From NCBI GenBank assembly GCA_016191435.1, contig JACPOQ010000083.1, positions 62,001 through 126,000 of the forward strand: 64,000 nucleotides of DNA, read 5' to 3'. The stretch comes from Chloroflexota bacterium (GTDB lineage Bacteria > Chloroflexota > Dehalococcoidia > Tepidiformales > Tepidiformaceae). Shown here piece by piece: positions 9,530 to 17,634 of this stretch (positions are counted from its first letter, which is position 1; the number at the start of each line of letters is the position of its first letter). A program made the translations under genes and the position numbers. Below the pieces are notes generated by a model. It saw only the letters and a list, made by a program, of their open reading frames with translations. It was not told the DNA's origin and did no database searches.

Positions 9530-10209
9530 AGGTTCGCCCCCGCGAGCCGCAAAACTTCCATTCTGCCGTTCCTCAGATGAAAGCTTCGATTCGCGCGGGA
9601 GGCAACGGCCGGATTGTGAGTGCCCACGATGACGGCCGCCCCCAGGTTCGCGGCAAGTGCGAAAATCAGGTCGCAGGCTCGACCGGCATTGTCCTCGTCA
9701 AGCGCTCCGGTTGGTTCGTCAGCGAGGACCAACGAGGGCTTCGCCACCATCGCACGAGCGATAGCGACGCGTTGAACCTCTCCGCCAGACAACACATCGG
9801 GGCTGTCGCTGCACCTTTCAGCCAGGCCCACGGCGTCGAGTTGATGGAGTGCTCGCCTTTCGGCATCGCCCCAGGCGACGCCGCGCAGTCGCAGCGGAAG
9901 GGCAACGTTTTCGACGACGCTGAGTTCGGGTAAGAGTTCGCCGAACTGGAAAACGTAACCCACGTTCGCCAGCCTGATGGCAGCGCGCTCCGAGGCGCGC
10001 TGGAATGTCACCTCATGGTCGTTTAGCCAGATCCGGCCGGAGGTGGGTTTGACGATTCCGCACACGCAATTGATGAGAGACGTTTTGCCGGCCCCGGAAG
10101 GTCCCATGATGGCGATGGTGTCCCCGGGCTGGAGTTCGAACGAGATATTATCAAGGAGGCGGCGCCCCGGAACGTCAAGAGTGAGGTTTTCGACTCTCAG
10201 CACGATCAT
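9526..10209 (-). CDS. MacB/LolD-type ABC transporter ATP-binding protein
   Basis: A 227-aa ATPase. Walker A is GPSGAGKTS (~residues 36-44), the Q-loop lies at GYVFQFGELLPELSVVEN, the signature is LSGGEVQRVAIARA, and Walker B is PSLVLADEPTGALD, with the H-loop in VGTHNP. The LADEPTG form is typical of LolD/MacB/FtsE ATPases that partner FtsX-like permeases. The ATG at 10209 has a perfect GAGGAGG site. The stop overlaps the permease start by 4 nt. It powers the 7385-9529 permease. Confidence 0.92.
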   Translation of the reverse strand: MIVLRVENLTLDVPGRRLLDNISFELQPGDTIAIMGPSGAGKTSLINCVCGIVKPTSGRIWLNDHEVTFQRASERAAIRLANVGYVFQFGELLPELSVVENVALPLRLRGVAWGDAERRALHQLDAVGLAERCSDSPDVLSGGEVQRVAIARAMVAKPSLVLADEPTGALDEDNAGRACDLIFALAANLGAAVIVGTHNPAVASRANRSFHLRNGRMEVLRLAGANL

Positions 10210-10283
10210 TTGCACCGCCTCCTCGTTTGGGGACTGCCGCGTCGGAGCTTTGATCAGAGTCCAGCGCGGCGATCCAAGGGTTG

Positions 10284-10637
10284 CTACTCGAAGTTGTAGC
10301 CGCTGCACGGATCCGGCGCGAACTGGTGGTCCTCGCAGGTTCGGTGTTTGTAAAGGTAAAACAAAGACGAGGCGGTGCCTTCGGCGCTTGAGCACCCGTC
10401 GGGGTCGTCGACGCGGCGCTCTGTGCCCAGATCGCCGGTGGTGTAGTAGTTTGCGTAGCCGCCATCGCCGTCGCACTCTCCGTCATGGATGCGGACAGCT
10501 GTGTTGTCCCCGTAGAGATCCCAGGAATAGTTGTCGCCGGGGTCCGAGCCGTCGTACCAGACAGTGCCTGCAAGGGCAATGGCGGGCGATATAGCCGTGA
10601 TGAGGGCGAAGATTGCTGAGGCGATTCGGAGCCTCAT
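10284..10637 (-). CDS. Secreted four-cysteine small protein
   Basis: A 117-aa precursor starting at ATG 10637 with an AAGGAGG site. Residues 1-24 are a Sec signal peptide (MRLRIAS, a hydrophobic core, then ALA as the cleavage site). The mature ~93 residues are acidic, Gly/Tyr/Asp-rich and contain four Cys (in GECDGD, DGCSSA, RTCED and DPCSG), which could form two disulfides. The pattern resembles small secreted beta-rich proteins of actinobacteria; I cannot name a family. It is the first gene before the ATPase and FtsX-like permease, which suggests an exported or sensed peptide of that cassette. Confidence 0.7.
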   Translation of the reverse strand: MRLRIASAIFALITAISPAIALAGTVWYDGSDPGDNYSWDLYGDNTAVRIHDGECDGDGGYANYYTTGDLGTERRVDDPDGCSSAEGTASSLFYLYKHRTCEDHQFAPDPCSGYNFE

Positions 10638-10708
10638 TTGCTGCCTCCTTACTATTGATCGGAAAGCGCTTCCCGCCGCGTATCCTGATTCCTGTGTGCA
10701 AGCGCCAT

Positions 10709-11038
10709 CTACGGGACTTCGCTCGCGAATCTGCCGTCGTTTTCGAGCAGCCAGAAAGACGGCGAGGCACAGCAGGACGAGTGGAGAACTAGCCAGATGC
10801 CCGCCAGGGCATCGTCGTGTCGAGATAGTCCCAGCGGGACGAGGATGAAGTCTTTGACCTCGTTCCAGCGCCGTTGTGTTTGCGATCGAGAGTAGCTGAG
10901 CAACTTGGAAGCCCTCTCGCAGTCTCCACAAGAAACACGAGCGGCGATTACGAGGTGGTGGTCATCCTGCAGACCTTTCACGCAGTGACTACGCAACTGC
11001 CCCACCGCTCCGCCGAAACCCTCGATGGACTCCAACAT
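10709..11038 (-). CDS. Possible small protein upstream of the peptide/ABC cassette
   Basis: A 109-aa frame on the cassette strand with an AGGAG site before its ATG. It has a SCGDCERA dyad near residue 36 and no recognisable domain. Toward the 3' end, another frame reads like a membrane helix with a basic tail (LVLLCLAVFLAARKRR), so a frameshift may have occurred. A TTGACA sits at 11091-11096 on the minus strand, which may mark the cassette promoter. Weakly supported. Confidence 0.35.
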   Translation of the reverse strand: MLESIEGFGGAVGQLRSHCVKGLQDDHHLVIAARVSCGDCERASKLLSYSRSQTQRRWNEVKDFILVPLGLSRHDDALAGIWLVLHSSCCASPSFWLLENDGRFASEVP

Positions 11039-11321
11039 CCGCTTGCTCTCCTACTCCCACCGGTATGGCACAGCCCCACCCTAACCGTCCTGTCAACCCG
11101 CAGGCTTACGCAGGTGCTGCACCGGCGAATCCAGGAACTCCTGGAAGAATCTCGCGCGTCCGAGCGTATCCGGCTTGACGTGCCGGGAAAGGGGCGTAGA
11201 AACCTATCTTTCAGGCGTGCCCTTCGTCATCGCCGGCGCCGAAGCGAGGGTGATCACGCCCGGTGCCGCGGCCGTAGAGAACATTGTACACCGACCACAT
11301 CAACCCAACAGGAGGAACAAC

Positions 11322-11645
11322 ATGCGATATATGGTCCGCTTCGAGGCCTCAATCGAGCAGGGTGCGAAGGTGGACGGCTCACCGGGCGGCGCGGGCGCCG
11401 CCATCGGCAAGATCCTCGAGCTGTTCAAGCCCGAGAGCTTCTACGTCTCGGTCTTCAAGCGCGAGCTGACGATGATCGTCAACTCCGATGACCTTGCGGC
11501 GCTATCAGAAGCTGCGCACGTGGTCCAGCTGGTCGCCGGCGCCAACCTCGAAGTGACGCCTGTCATGACCGCGGACGAAGCCATGGCCATCCTCCCGCCG
11601 GCGATCACTCGCGCCGTCGCTGCTGCGCGGGAGCTCGGGTTCTAG
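11322..11645 (+). CDS. Small DUF3303-like/GYD-like protein
   Basis: A 107-aa protein from the ATG with a strong GGAGG site 6 nt upstream; a longer frame to 11175 lacks such a site. It reads as a ferredoxin-like alpha/beta domain (MRYMVRFEASIEQG, then ILELFKPESFYVSVFKREL) with a helical C-terminus. I do not recognise a defined function. It stands alone ahead of the PNPOx-like gene in the same direction. Confidence 0.7.
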   Translation: MRYMVRFEASIEQGAKVDGSPGGAGAAIGKILELFKPESFYVSVFKRELTMIVNSDDLAALSEAAHVVQLVAGANLEVTPVMTADEAMAILPPAITRAVAAARELGF

Positions 11646-11711
11646 CCCGCCCCCTTGACCGCCTGGGCACCTCCGGTTCCAATGCCATCGCGCTCGCGCC
11701 GGAGGTGATCC

Positions 11712-12197
11712 ATGGCCCGCTGGCAGCAGTTCGAACGTGAGGCGCCGGGCTTGGCCGCGTCCGGCCGCTGGCTCCTAAGCCAAAACAGCGGCGTCGCCTT
11801 CCTCGCCACCGTCCGCAAGGACGGTTCGCCGCAGCTGCACCCGGTGATGCCGCACATTGCCGCCGGCGGGCTCTACGTCTTCATCGTGGACATGTCGTCC
11901 AAGTGCGGCGACCTCCTGCGAGATGGCCGGTACGCGCTCCATGCCATCCCTGCCGGCCCAACGAACAGTGAGTTCCTGGTCAGCGGGCACGCCGTGAAGG
12001 TCGACGACCCGGACGTGCGCCAGCACGTCATCACCGAAACCGGCCGTTCAGTCCAGGAGTGGGAAACGCTCTTCGAATTCGATATCGAACGCTGCCTGGG
12101 AACCGAGTGGGCCAACTGGGGCAAAGAGGGGACGTGGCCCACTTTCACCCGCTGGAACCAGCGCACCGGACTCGAAGCGGCGCCCGCCGCTACCTAA
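11712..12197 (+). CDS. Pyridoxamine 5'-phosphate oxidase-like flavin-binding protein
   Basis: A 161-aa split-barrel protein. The N-terminal strand pair LATVRKDGSPQLHPVMP (~residues 31-47) and the following LYVFIVDMSSKCGDLLRDGR are typical of PNPOx-like FMN/F420/haem binders. ATG 11712 has a GGAGGTG site. The enzyme's substrate is unknown; in this phylum such proteins are often F420-dependent reductases. Its 3' end overlaps the convergent selD gene by 4 nt. Confidence 0.85.
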   Translation: MARWQQFEREAPGLAASGRWLLSQNSGVAFLATVRKDGSPQLHPVMPHIAAGGLYVFIVDMSSKCGDLLRDGRYALHAIPAGPTNSEFLVSGHAVKVDDPDVRQHVITETGRSVQEWETLFEFDIERCLGTEWANWGKEGTWPTFTRWNQRTGLEAAPAAT

Positions 12198-13246
12198 CGC
12201 ACCGTGATTCCCGGAGTGCCGGCGGTCACGCGGCCAATGCGCCAGAGAGGTTCGCCGTCTGCCGCGAACGCCGCTTCCATGGCCTTCGCCCGCCGTGCCG
12301 GGCAGCCCAGCAGCAGCCCACCCGAAGTCTGCGGGTCGTAGAGCAGCGCCGCGACGTCCGGGTCGATGCCCGGCGCCATCGCCACGTGAGGGCCGGCCCA
12401 CTCCCGGTTGCGGCCTTCGCCGCCCGTGTGCACCCCGCTGGCCGAGCATTCACGGGCGCCCGGCAACATGGGCACCCCACCCGCGTCAATCGTCGCCGCC
12501 ACCCCCGAGCGGCTGACCATCTCCCAGAGGTGGCCCAGGAGGCCAAAACCCGAGACATCCGTCGCTGCCCGCAGCCGTGCGCGCTGCGCCAGGTGCGAGG
12601 CGTGCCGGTTCAGCCGTAGCATCGAACCGATCGCCGCCGCCACCCAACCCTCGCCGTCGCCCTGGTTCTTCGCCGCCGAAAGAATGGTGCCCGTGCCCAA
12701 CGGCTTCGTGAGGTAGAGGACATCGCCCGGCCGTAACCCTGCCTTGCTCAGGATTCGTCCCGGGTGCACCACGCCGGTCACGCTCAACCCGTACTTGGGC
12801 TCCACGTCCCAGATCGTGTGGCCGCCCGCGATGACGCCGCCGGCCGCCGCCACTTTCTCCGCGCCGCCGCGCAGGATCGCGGTCTGCTGTGCCGGCAGCA
12901 AGCTCTCCGGGAAGGCGGCGATGTTGAGCGCGAACAGCACCTCGCCACCCATCGCGAACACGTCCGACATCGCGTTCGCCGCCGCGATCGCACCGTACGT
13001 ATAAGCGTCGTCCACCACCGGCGCGAAGAAATCAAGCGTCGCCACCACCGCCGTCGTCGCGTTGATGCGATACACGGCAGCGTCATCCGCGACGCCAAGC
13101 CCAACCAACAAGTTGGGGTGGCGCGCAGCCTCGAACAGGCCAGCGAGCGGCGACAGCACCTGCGCCAGGGCCCCGGGCCCCGCCTTGGATGCTCAGCCGC
13201 CGCAGCTGGTCAGTTCCGTCAGCCGGAAGATCTCCTCGCGTGTCAT
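12194..13246 (-). CDS. selD: Selenide, water dikinase SelD, selenocysteine-containing (in-frame UGA)
   Basis: Standard translation stops early: MTREEIFRLTELTSCGG then TGA at 13193-13195, and the same frame continues ASKAGPGALAQVLSPL into a full SelD. Reading the TGA as Sec gives 350 aa, the usual SelD length, with Sec18 and Lys21 in the U-x-x-K position that corresponds to Cys17/Lys20 of E. coli SelD. Downstream landmarks are GVADDAAVY, FAPVVDDAYTYG, NAMSDVFAMGG, GGHT, TDVSGFGLLGH and DPQTSGGLL. SelD makes selenophosphate from selenide and ATP for Sec-tRNA synthesis. Start 13246 is supported by a -10 box TACGAT exactly 6 nt upstream (leaderless). No selA, selB or selC is in the window. Confidence 0.93.
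13168..13180 (-). promoter_or_regulatory. Candidate bacterial SECIS hairpin in selD
   Basis: On the mRNA strand GGGCCCGGGGCCC can fold into a 5-bp stem with a 3-nt CGG loop, starting 12 nt after the UGA. That is the distance expected for a bacterial SECIS element read by SelB. Folding was judged by eye. Confidence 0.5.
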
Positions 13247-13252
13247 GAGGGC

Positions 13253-13258
13253 ATCGTA
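13253..13258 (-). promoter_or_regulatory. -10 box TACGAT 6 nt before selD ATG
   Basis: TACGAT ends 6 nt upstream of ATG 13246, matching the leaderless pattern seen at about a dozen other genes here. Confidence 0.5.
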
Positions 13259-13404
13259 CGGGCATGGAGGCCATTCGGGTACGGACGCCGGCCAGGTCGA
13301 TTTCTTTTGCCGCACTGGTCGTCGTCGCGTACGAAGCCTTCGCGGAAAGCCCTCTCGCGCGGGCAGGGGCCACGCGCGCTGTGGCGCCCCGCGCCGCCCC
13401 TTCG

Positions 13405-13410
13405 TAGACT
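13405..13410 (+). promoter_or_regulatory. -10 box TAGACT upstream of the alpha/beta hydrolase gene
   Basis: CGTAGACT lies ~33 nt upstream of ATG 13444; the transcript would carry a GAGGAG ribosome site. Confidence 0.45.
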
Positions 13411-13443
13411 CCGAGCCACCCCATCTTCCAGCGAGGAGTCCCG

Positions 13444-14397
13444 ATGGACCCGCAGATCGCCGCCCTGCTCCCAACGATTGAGGCCGACACAGCCGCGCGC
13501 CTCGCGAGCCTCGAACGCGACGTGAATGAAGTCCGCCGCGCGCGGCTCGCGGCGGCGGCGGCCACGCAGGGCCAGGGCGCCACGATCGCACGGCAGGAGG
13601 ACATCGCCATCCCTGGCCCTGGCGGGGACATCCCCGTCCGCGTCTTCGTACCCGACCGCCCAACCGGCGCCTACCTGCACATCCATGGCGGCGGCTGGGT
13701 ACTCGGCTCCGAAACCACCCAGGACCCGATGCTCCGCGGGATCGCCGCCGCCGCCGGCGTTGCCGTCGTTTCCGTCGGGTACCGGCTCGCGCCGGAACAC
13801 CCGTACCCCGCCGGCCTCGATGACTGCGTGGCGGCCTCGCGCTGGTTGGAAAACGCCGCCGCGGATCTCGGCGTGACCGACCCGGCTGCCCTCGCCATCG
13901 GCGGCGAATCCGCCGGGGCGAACCTCGCCGTCGCGACGCTCCTGCGCCGCCGCGACGAAATGGAAGAGCCGTTCCGCGCCGCCGTCCTCACCTACGGCGT
14001 CTTCTCGGCCATCTACGACCTGCCTTCGATGAAGGCGATGTGGGACCGCAACCTCGTGCTCAGCGGGCCGATTATGGAGTTCTTCTCGCGCTCCTATGCC
14101 GCCGGGCGCGACCTTCGCCACCCATATATTTCGCCCCTCTACGCCGACCTCCGCGGCATGCCGCCGGCCATCTTCAGTGTTGGTACCCTCGACCACCTCT
14201 ATTCCGACACGATGCTGATGGCCGAGGCCTGGCGCAAAGCCGGCAACCAGTGCGACGTGCACCAGTATCAGGACGGCCCGCACGGCTTCAATATGTTCCC
14301 CGTCGATATCGCCCGGCACTCGAATGAACGCATCGCGGCCTTCTTGCGCGCGAAAATCGGTGCGGACGAGCTCGCCACAGCGGACAGCCTGAGCTAA
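13444..14397 (+). CDS. Alpha/beta hydrolase (HSL-type esterase)
   Basis: A 317-aa hydrolase of the hormone-sensitive-lipase group. The oxyanion motif HGGGW lies at ~residues 80-84, the nucleophile elbow is GESAGAN (~155-161), and the acid and histidine fall in GTLDHLYSD (~243-251) and DGPHGF (~277-282). Members hydrolyse acyl esters or lactones; the substrate is unknown. A GAGGAG ribosome site precedes ATG 13444. It is divergent from selD, and its stop overlaps the stop of a small minus-strand gene. Confidence 0.9.
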   Translation: MDPQIAALLPTIEADTAARLASLERDVNEVRRARLAAAAATQGQGATIARQEDIAIPGPGGDIPVRVFVPDRPTGAYLHIHGGGWVLGSETTQDPMLRGIAAAAGVAVVSVGYRLAPEHPYPAGLDDCVAASRWLENAAADLGVTDPAALAIGGESAGANLAVATLLRRRDEMEEPFRAAVLTYGVFSAIYDLPSMKAMWDRNLVLSGPIMEFFSRSYAAGRDLRHPYISPLYADLRGMPPAIFSVGTLDHLYSDTMLMAEAWRKAGNQCDVHQYQDGPHGFNMFPVDIARHSNERIAAFLRAKIGADELATADSLS

Positions 14398-14555
14398 CGG
14401 GGCGCGTCTGCCTCGAGATCCAGTCCCACTCGAACTTCGCCCACGCTCTCTCCGATCGGCTCAACGTAATGCCAGGGCAACGATGCGACAGCCATGTCCG
14501 GATAATACACGAGCCGGCCTGCCCGGGGACGGAGATCCGCCGTCCGCTCGCTCAT
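14394..14555 (-). CDS. 53-aa hypothetical protein
   Basis: A short frame with ATG 14555 and a GAGGGG site upstream, ending in a 3'-to-3' overlap with the hydrolase gene. The product has a folded-looking composition, with RLVYYPDMAVASLPWHYVEP followed by an acidic GLDLEADAPR end. It loosely recalls DUF2283-type beta proteins, but I cannot assign it. It fills a gap that would otherwise hold no gene. Confidence 0.5.
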   Translation of the reverse strand: MSERTADLRPRAGRLVYYPDMAVASLPWHYVEPIGESVGEVRVGLDLEADAPR

Positions 14556-14616
14556 GCCTGCCCCTCAGGGCGCTATCTCGCGCCCGGCGCTTCCTTGTAA
14601 TGAACCGCGCCCCCGG

Positions 14617-14622
14617 TACACT
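14617..14622 (+). promoter_or_regulatory. -10 box TACACT 8 nt before the glycosyltransferase ATG
   Basis: GGTACACT precedes ATG 14631 by 8 nt; no ribosome-binding site is present, consistent with a leaderless mRNA. Confidence 0.5.
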
Positions 14623-14630
14623 GATTTGCG

Positions 14631-15902
14631 ATGCGTGTTGCCCAGGTCTCCGCCCACACGAGCCCCCTCGCGCCCCTCGGCGGCCGCGAAACCGGCGGGA
14701 TGAACATCTACGTCCTCGATCTCTCCCGCGAGCTCGCCGCCCTCGGCTACGAAGTCGACATCTTCACCCGCCGCGATGGCGACCTCCCCGAAGTCGAGCC
14801 CATCGCCCCCAACCTGCGGCTCGTGCGCGTCGATGCCGGGCCGCCCGCCCCCATCGAAAAAGAAGAGATCGCCGGCTATCTCGGCGACTTTGCGCGTGGC
14901 ATGGAGCGCTTCGCCGCCCGCCAGCCCGAGCCCTACCGCATCGTCCACAGCCACTACTGGCAGAGTGGCCGCGCCGGCGCCGTCCTTGCGCGCCGGCAGC
15001 GCGCACCCCACGTCGTCATGTTCCACACCCTCGGCGAAGTCAAAAACCGCGCGCGGGTCTCCGAACGCGAGCCGCGCCAGCGCATCCGCATCGAACGTGG
15101 CATCGTCCGCCGTGCCGACGCGATCGTCACCGCCAGCGCGCACGAACGCCAGCTCCTCGAACGCTACTACCACGCCAGTCCGTCGAAGATGCAAACCATC
15201 CCCTGTGGCGTGGACCTCGAGCTGTTCCGTCCCCGCGACCGCGCCGACTCGCGCGCACGCCTGGGCCTCCCCGCCGAGGGTCCGGTGCTGCTCTGGGTCG
15301 GGCGCCTGGAAAAGCTCAAGGGCGTCGATATCCTCATCTCGGCCGTCGCGGCCCTCGACGACCGCAGCGTCACGCTGCTCATCGTCGGCGGCGACGACCG
15401 CGCCACGCCGCTGAGGGCCGAGCTCGAACGGCAAGCGCGTGAGGCCGGCATCGCCGCAAATGTTCGCTTCGAAGGCGCCGTCGCGCACGATAGCCTCCCG
15501 GCCTACTACAGCGCCGCCGATGTCTGCGTCGTCCCCAGCTACTACGAGAGCTTCGGGCTCGTTGCCGTCGAGGCGATGGCCTGCGGCACTCCCGTCGTGG
15601 CCTCGCGCGTGGGCGGCCTCGTCTCAACCGTCACCGATGGCGTCACCGGATACCTTATCCCCTGGCGCTGTCCCGAGCCCTTCGCCGAAAAGCTGGAGGT
15701 CCTGCTCCACAACCCCGAGTTGCGCGCCAACTTCGGCCGCGCCGCCCGCCGCTCCGTGGAGCGGTTCCGCTGGCGCACTATCGCGCTCGAAATGGCGGCC
15801 CTCTACGACCGCGCCATCGCCGGGAAGCGGCCGCATCGCAACGAGGGCGCCGGCTTCGGCAAGGAAGCGTACGAAGCGGCAGTGCTGGCCGCCGGCCACT
15901 AA
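14631..15902 (+). CDS. GT4-family glycosyltransferase (MshA/sucrose-phosphate synthase-like)
   Basis: A 423-aa GT-B protein. The N-terminal Gly-rich donor loop is GGRETGGMNIYVLDLSREL (~residues 18-36), a central HSHYWQSG lies near 104, and the C-terminal domain carries LLWVGRLEKLKGVDILI and the EX7E motif in YYESFGLVAVEAMACGTPVV. This arrangement is typical of D-inositol-3-phosphate glycosyltransferase-like and sucrose-synthase-like enzymes using nucleotide sugars. The acceptor is unknown. The start is fixed by a -10 box 8 nt upstream. Confidence 0.9.
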   Translation: MRVAQVSAHTSPLAPLGGRETGGMNIYVLDLSRELAALGYEVDIFTRRDGDLPEVEPIAPNLRLVRVDAGPPAPIEKEEIAGYLGDFARGMERFAARQPEPYRIVHSHYWQSGRAGAVLARRQRAPHVVMFHTLGEVKNRARVSEREPRQRIRIERGIVRRADAIVTASAHERQLLERYYHASPSKMQTIPCGVDLELFRPRDRADSRARLGLPAEGPVLLWVGRLEKLKGVDILISAVAALDDRSVTLLIVGGDDRATPLRAELERQAREAGIAANVRFEGAVAHDSLPAYYSAADVCVVPSYYESFGLVAVEAMACGTPVVASRVGGLVSTVTDGVTGYLIPWRCPEPFAEKLEVLLHNPELRANFGRAARRSVERFRWRTIALEMAALYDRAIAGKRPHRNEGAGFGKEAYEAAVLAAGH

Positions 15903-15928
15903 CATCGCCCCCGGCAACAGGTGAGAAC

Positions 15929-16657
15929 TTGGACAACGACCAGATCGAAGCCGCCCTCTCCCTCATCGCCGCGACGCCCGGCATCGTCACTGCGATCGTC
16001 GAGGCCCTGCCCCCCGAGTTCGCGGAATCGACGAACCTCACCGGCGAATGGGGCCCGCGCGATCTCGTCGCTCACCTGCTCGATGTCGAATATGTGGCCT
16101 TCGTCTCCCAAATCCGCCGCGTGGTCGAGGAGGACCGCCCATATATCACGTCGATCGACCCATCGCGTCGCATCGCGGAGAGCGGTTATGGCGCTCGCTC
16201 GGTCGCCGCGCTCCTGCTGGAACTCCGCGGCTGCCGTGAGCGTGACGTGACATGGCTGCGCAGCCTCGACCGCGCCGCCCTCCACCGGCTGGGCGTGCAT
16301 GACGAGGCGGGCGAAGTCAGCGCCTCCAACTTCCTCCACTATTGGGTCAGCCACGACATGACCCACATCTGCCAGCTCGCGGCCATGACCCGCAGCTCGT
16401 TCGAGCCCTATGTGGGCCCGATGAAGATGTTCTACGAAGAGGTCTGGCGACTCAGCCGCGCGCGCCGCCACCGGCCGCTCCGCAACCGATGTCTCGCCCT
16501 CGCGTCACCCCGGGCGGGTCACGCGCCATCTATCCTTCGAAGGCGATTTCGCCGTGAGGTGCGTGCAATGTTCTTTCGACGCCGCTGGTTCTTCCGGCCT
16601 GCCCTCATCCCGCGCCGGCCGTTTCTCCGCCGCAGGCTTTTCCGGCGGCGGTTCTAG
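15929..16657 (+). CDS. DinB-family protein with an unusual Arg/Phe-rich tail
   Basis: Residues 1-~170 form a DinB four-helix domain: GEWGPRDLVAHLLDVEY near 40 and a C-terminal SHDMTHICQL near 150 supply His residues of the metal triad. A TTG start follows CAGGTGAG. The last ~70 residues are not DinB-like; they end in an extremely basic, Phe-rich stretch. An internal ATG at 16568 with a GAGG site could independently start a 29-aa peptide (see findings). Proteins of this family are metal-dependent hydrolases or thiol-transferases; the substrate is unknown. Confidence 0.75.
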   Translation: MDNDQIEAALSLIAATPGIVTAIVEALPPEFAESTNLTGEWGPRDLVAHLLDVEYVAFVSQIRRVVEEDRPYITSIDPSRRIAESGYGARSVAALLLELRGCRERDVTWLRSLDRAALHRLGVHDEAGEVSASNFLHYWVSHDMTHICQLAAMTRSSFEPYVGPMKMFYEEVWRLSRARRHRPLRNRCLALASPRAGHAPSILRRRFRREVRAMFFRRRWFFRPALIPRRPFLRRRLFRRRF

Positions 16658-17223
16658 CGTTCGATGACGACGGTCCCCACGAGCTTGTCGTAGAGCGTCT
16701 GGCGGCGCGCGGTGAACGGTGCGAACCAGATGCCGATCGGGAAGAGCGCGATGGTCAGCGACTTCGCGGCGTACCGGCCGAGCGCGTGGAGCAGCCCGAG
16801 CTGGTCGCCGTCCTCGTCGGTCACGGCCATCCCGAAGAGCCGCTTTGCCGGCGTCGCGCGCCAGTTCGAGCTTTCGAAGCCCGCGAAGTAGAGCGCTCCG
16901 ATCGCCAGCGTTGGCACCGCGAAGCTCCTGGCCACGGTGAGCACCGGCTCAGCGCCGATACCTCGCCCTTGCAGAGACAGCACCGCTGCGAACAACGCCA
17001 GGTTAAACGCCACGAGCAGCAGGGTGTCCAGCACGTTCGCGATCAGCCGCGGCACCAGTCCCGCCGGCTCGAGGTCGGGCGCTGCCAACGCGGTGGTCGA
17101 GTGGGCCGCGGTCACCACGGCGGCCTCACGGGCGTGCCCACGCTCCGCCGGTATGAACGCCCCGCAGCTCATGCAGAACTGCCCGCCAGCGCGGACGGAT
17201 GCGGCGCAATAGGGACAGGTCAT
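16654..17223 (-). CDS. RDD-family membrane protein with N-terminal zinc ribbon
   Basis: 189 aa from ATG 17223, which has a GGGAGGG site. Residues 3-21 are a CPYC…CMSC zinc ribbon. After a linker, an RDD domain begins with LVPRLIANVLDTLLLVAFNL and contains WRATPAKRLFGMAVTDEDGD, with three or four membrane helices and a closing QTLYDKLVGTVVIER. Some RDD proteins act in ion transport, but most have unknown roles. It converges on the DinB gene with a 4-nt overlap. Confidence 0.85.
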   Translation of the reverse strand: MTCPYCAASVRAGGQFCMSCGAFIPAERGHAREAAVVTAAHSTTALAAPDLEPAGLVPRLIANVLDTLLLVAFNLALFAAVLSLQGRGIGAEPVLTVARSFAVPTLAIGALYFAGFESSNWRATPAKRLFGMAVTDEDGDQLGLLHALGRYAAKSLTIALFPIGIWFAPFTARRQTLYDKLVGTVVIER

Positions 17224-17314
17224 GCACCCTCCCATGTCAGTAATCGGCCCTGTGCGGCCGTCCCGAAAGTGCGCCCGGAGCGGGAAGGCGGGAGACGCTC
17301 CGCGCTGGATCTCC

Positions 17315-17551
17315 GTGGCCCAGGAGTCGGCCGGCGGCGCCGGCGAGATGGAGCGCGGCACCGGCCGCGTGACCGACGCCATCGTCCAGGTCTCAGCCAC
17401 GAGCGAAGAAACGTCGGCCTCGGCCGAAGAGGTCTCCGCCTCCACGCACGAGCTCTCGACGCAATCCGGCGACCTGGCCGCCACCGCGCGGAAGATGAAG
17501 GAGCTCGCCGAGGCCCTCGGCCAGTCCACCGCGCGCTTCAAGCTCGCCTGA
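17315..17551 (+). pseudogene. Remnant of a methyl-accepting chemotaxis protein C-terminus
   Basis: About 79 codons encode the end of an MCP signalling helix: VTDAIVQVSATSEETSASAE, then a long Ala/Glu/Ser heptad-rich helix ending QSTARFKLA. There is no start codon with a ribosome site, no sensor, no membrane segment and no highly conserved hairpin tip, so this is the last piece of a deleted gene. No other chemotaxis gene is nearby. Confidence 0.75.
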
Positions 17552-17582
17552 CGGTCCACCACCCGCGAGAGGGCACCAATCG

Positions 17583-17612
17583 CAAAGGGCCGGCGACGTC
17601 GCCGGCCCTTTG
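17583..17612. terminator. Bidirectional terminator, perfect 30-nt palindrome
   Basis: A GGGCCGGCGAC/GTCGCCGGCCC stem flanked by CAAA and TTTG gives a GC-rich hairpin with A and T tracts on the two sides. It lies between the plus-strand MCP remnant and the minus-strand CMD gene end and can serve both. Confidence 0.7.
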
Positions 17613-17634
17613 CCATGTCCCTGCGCGTGCCGCG

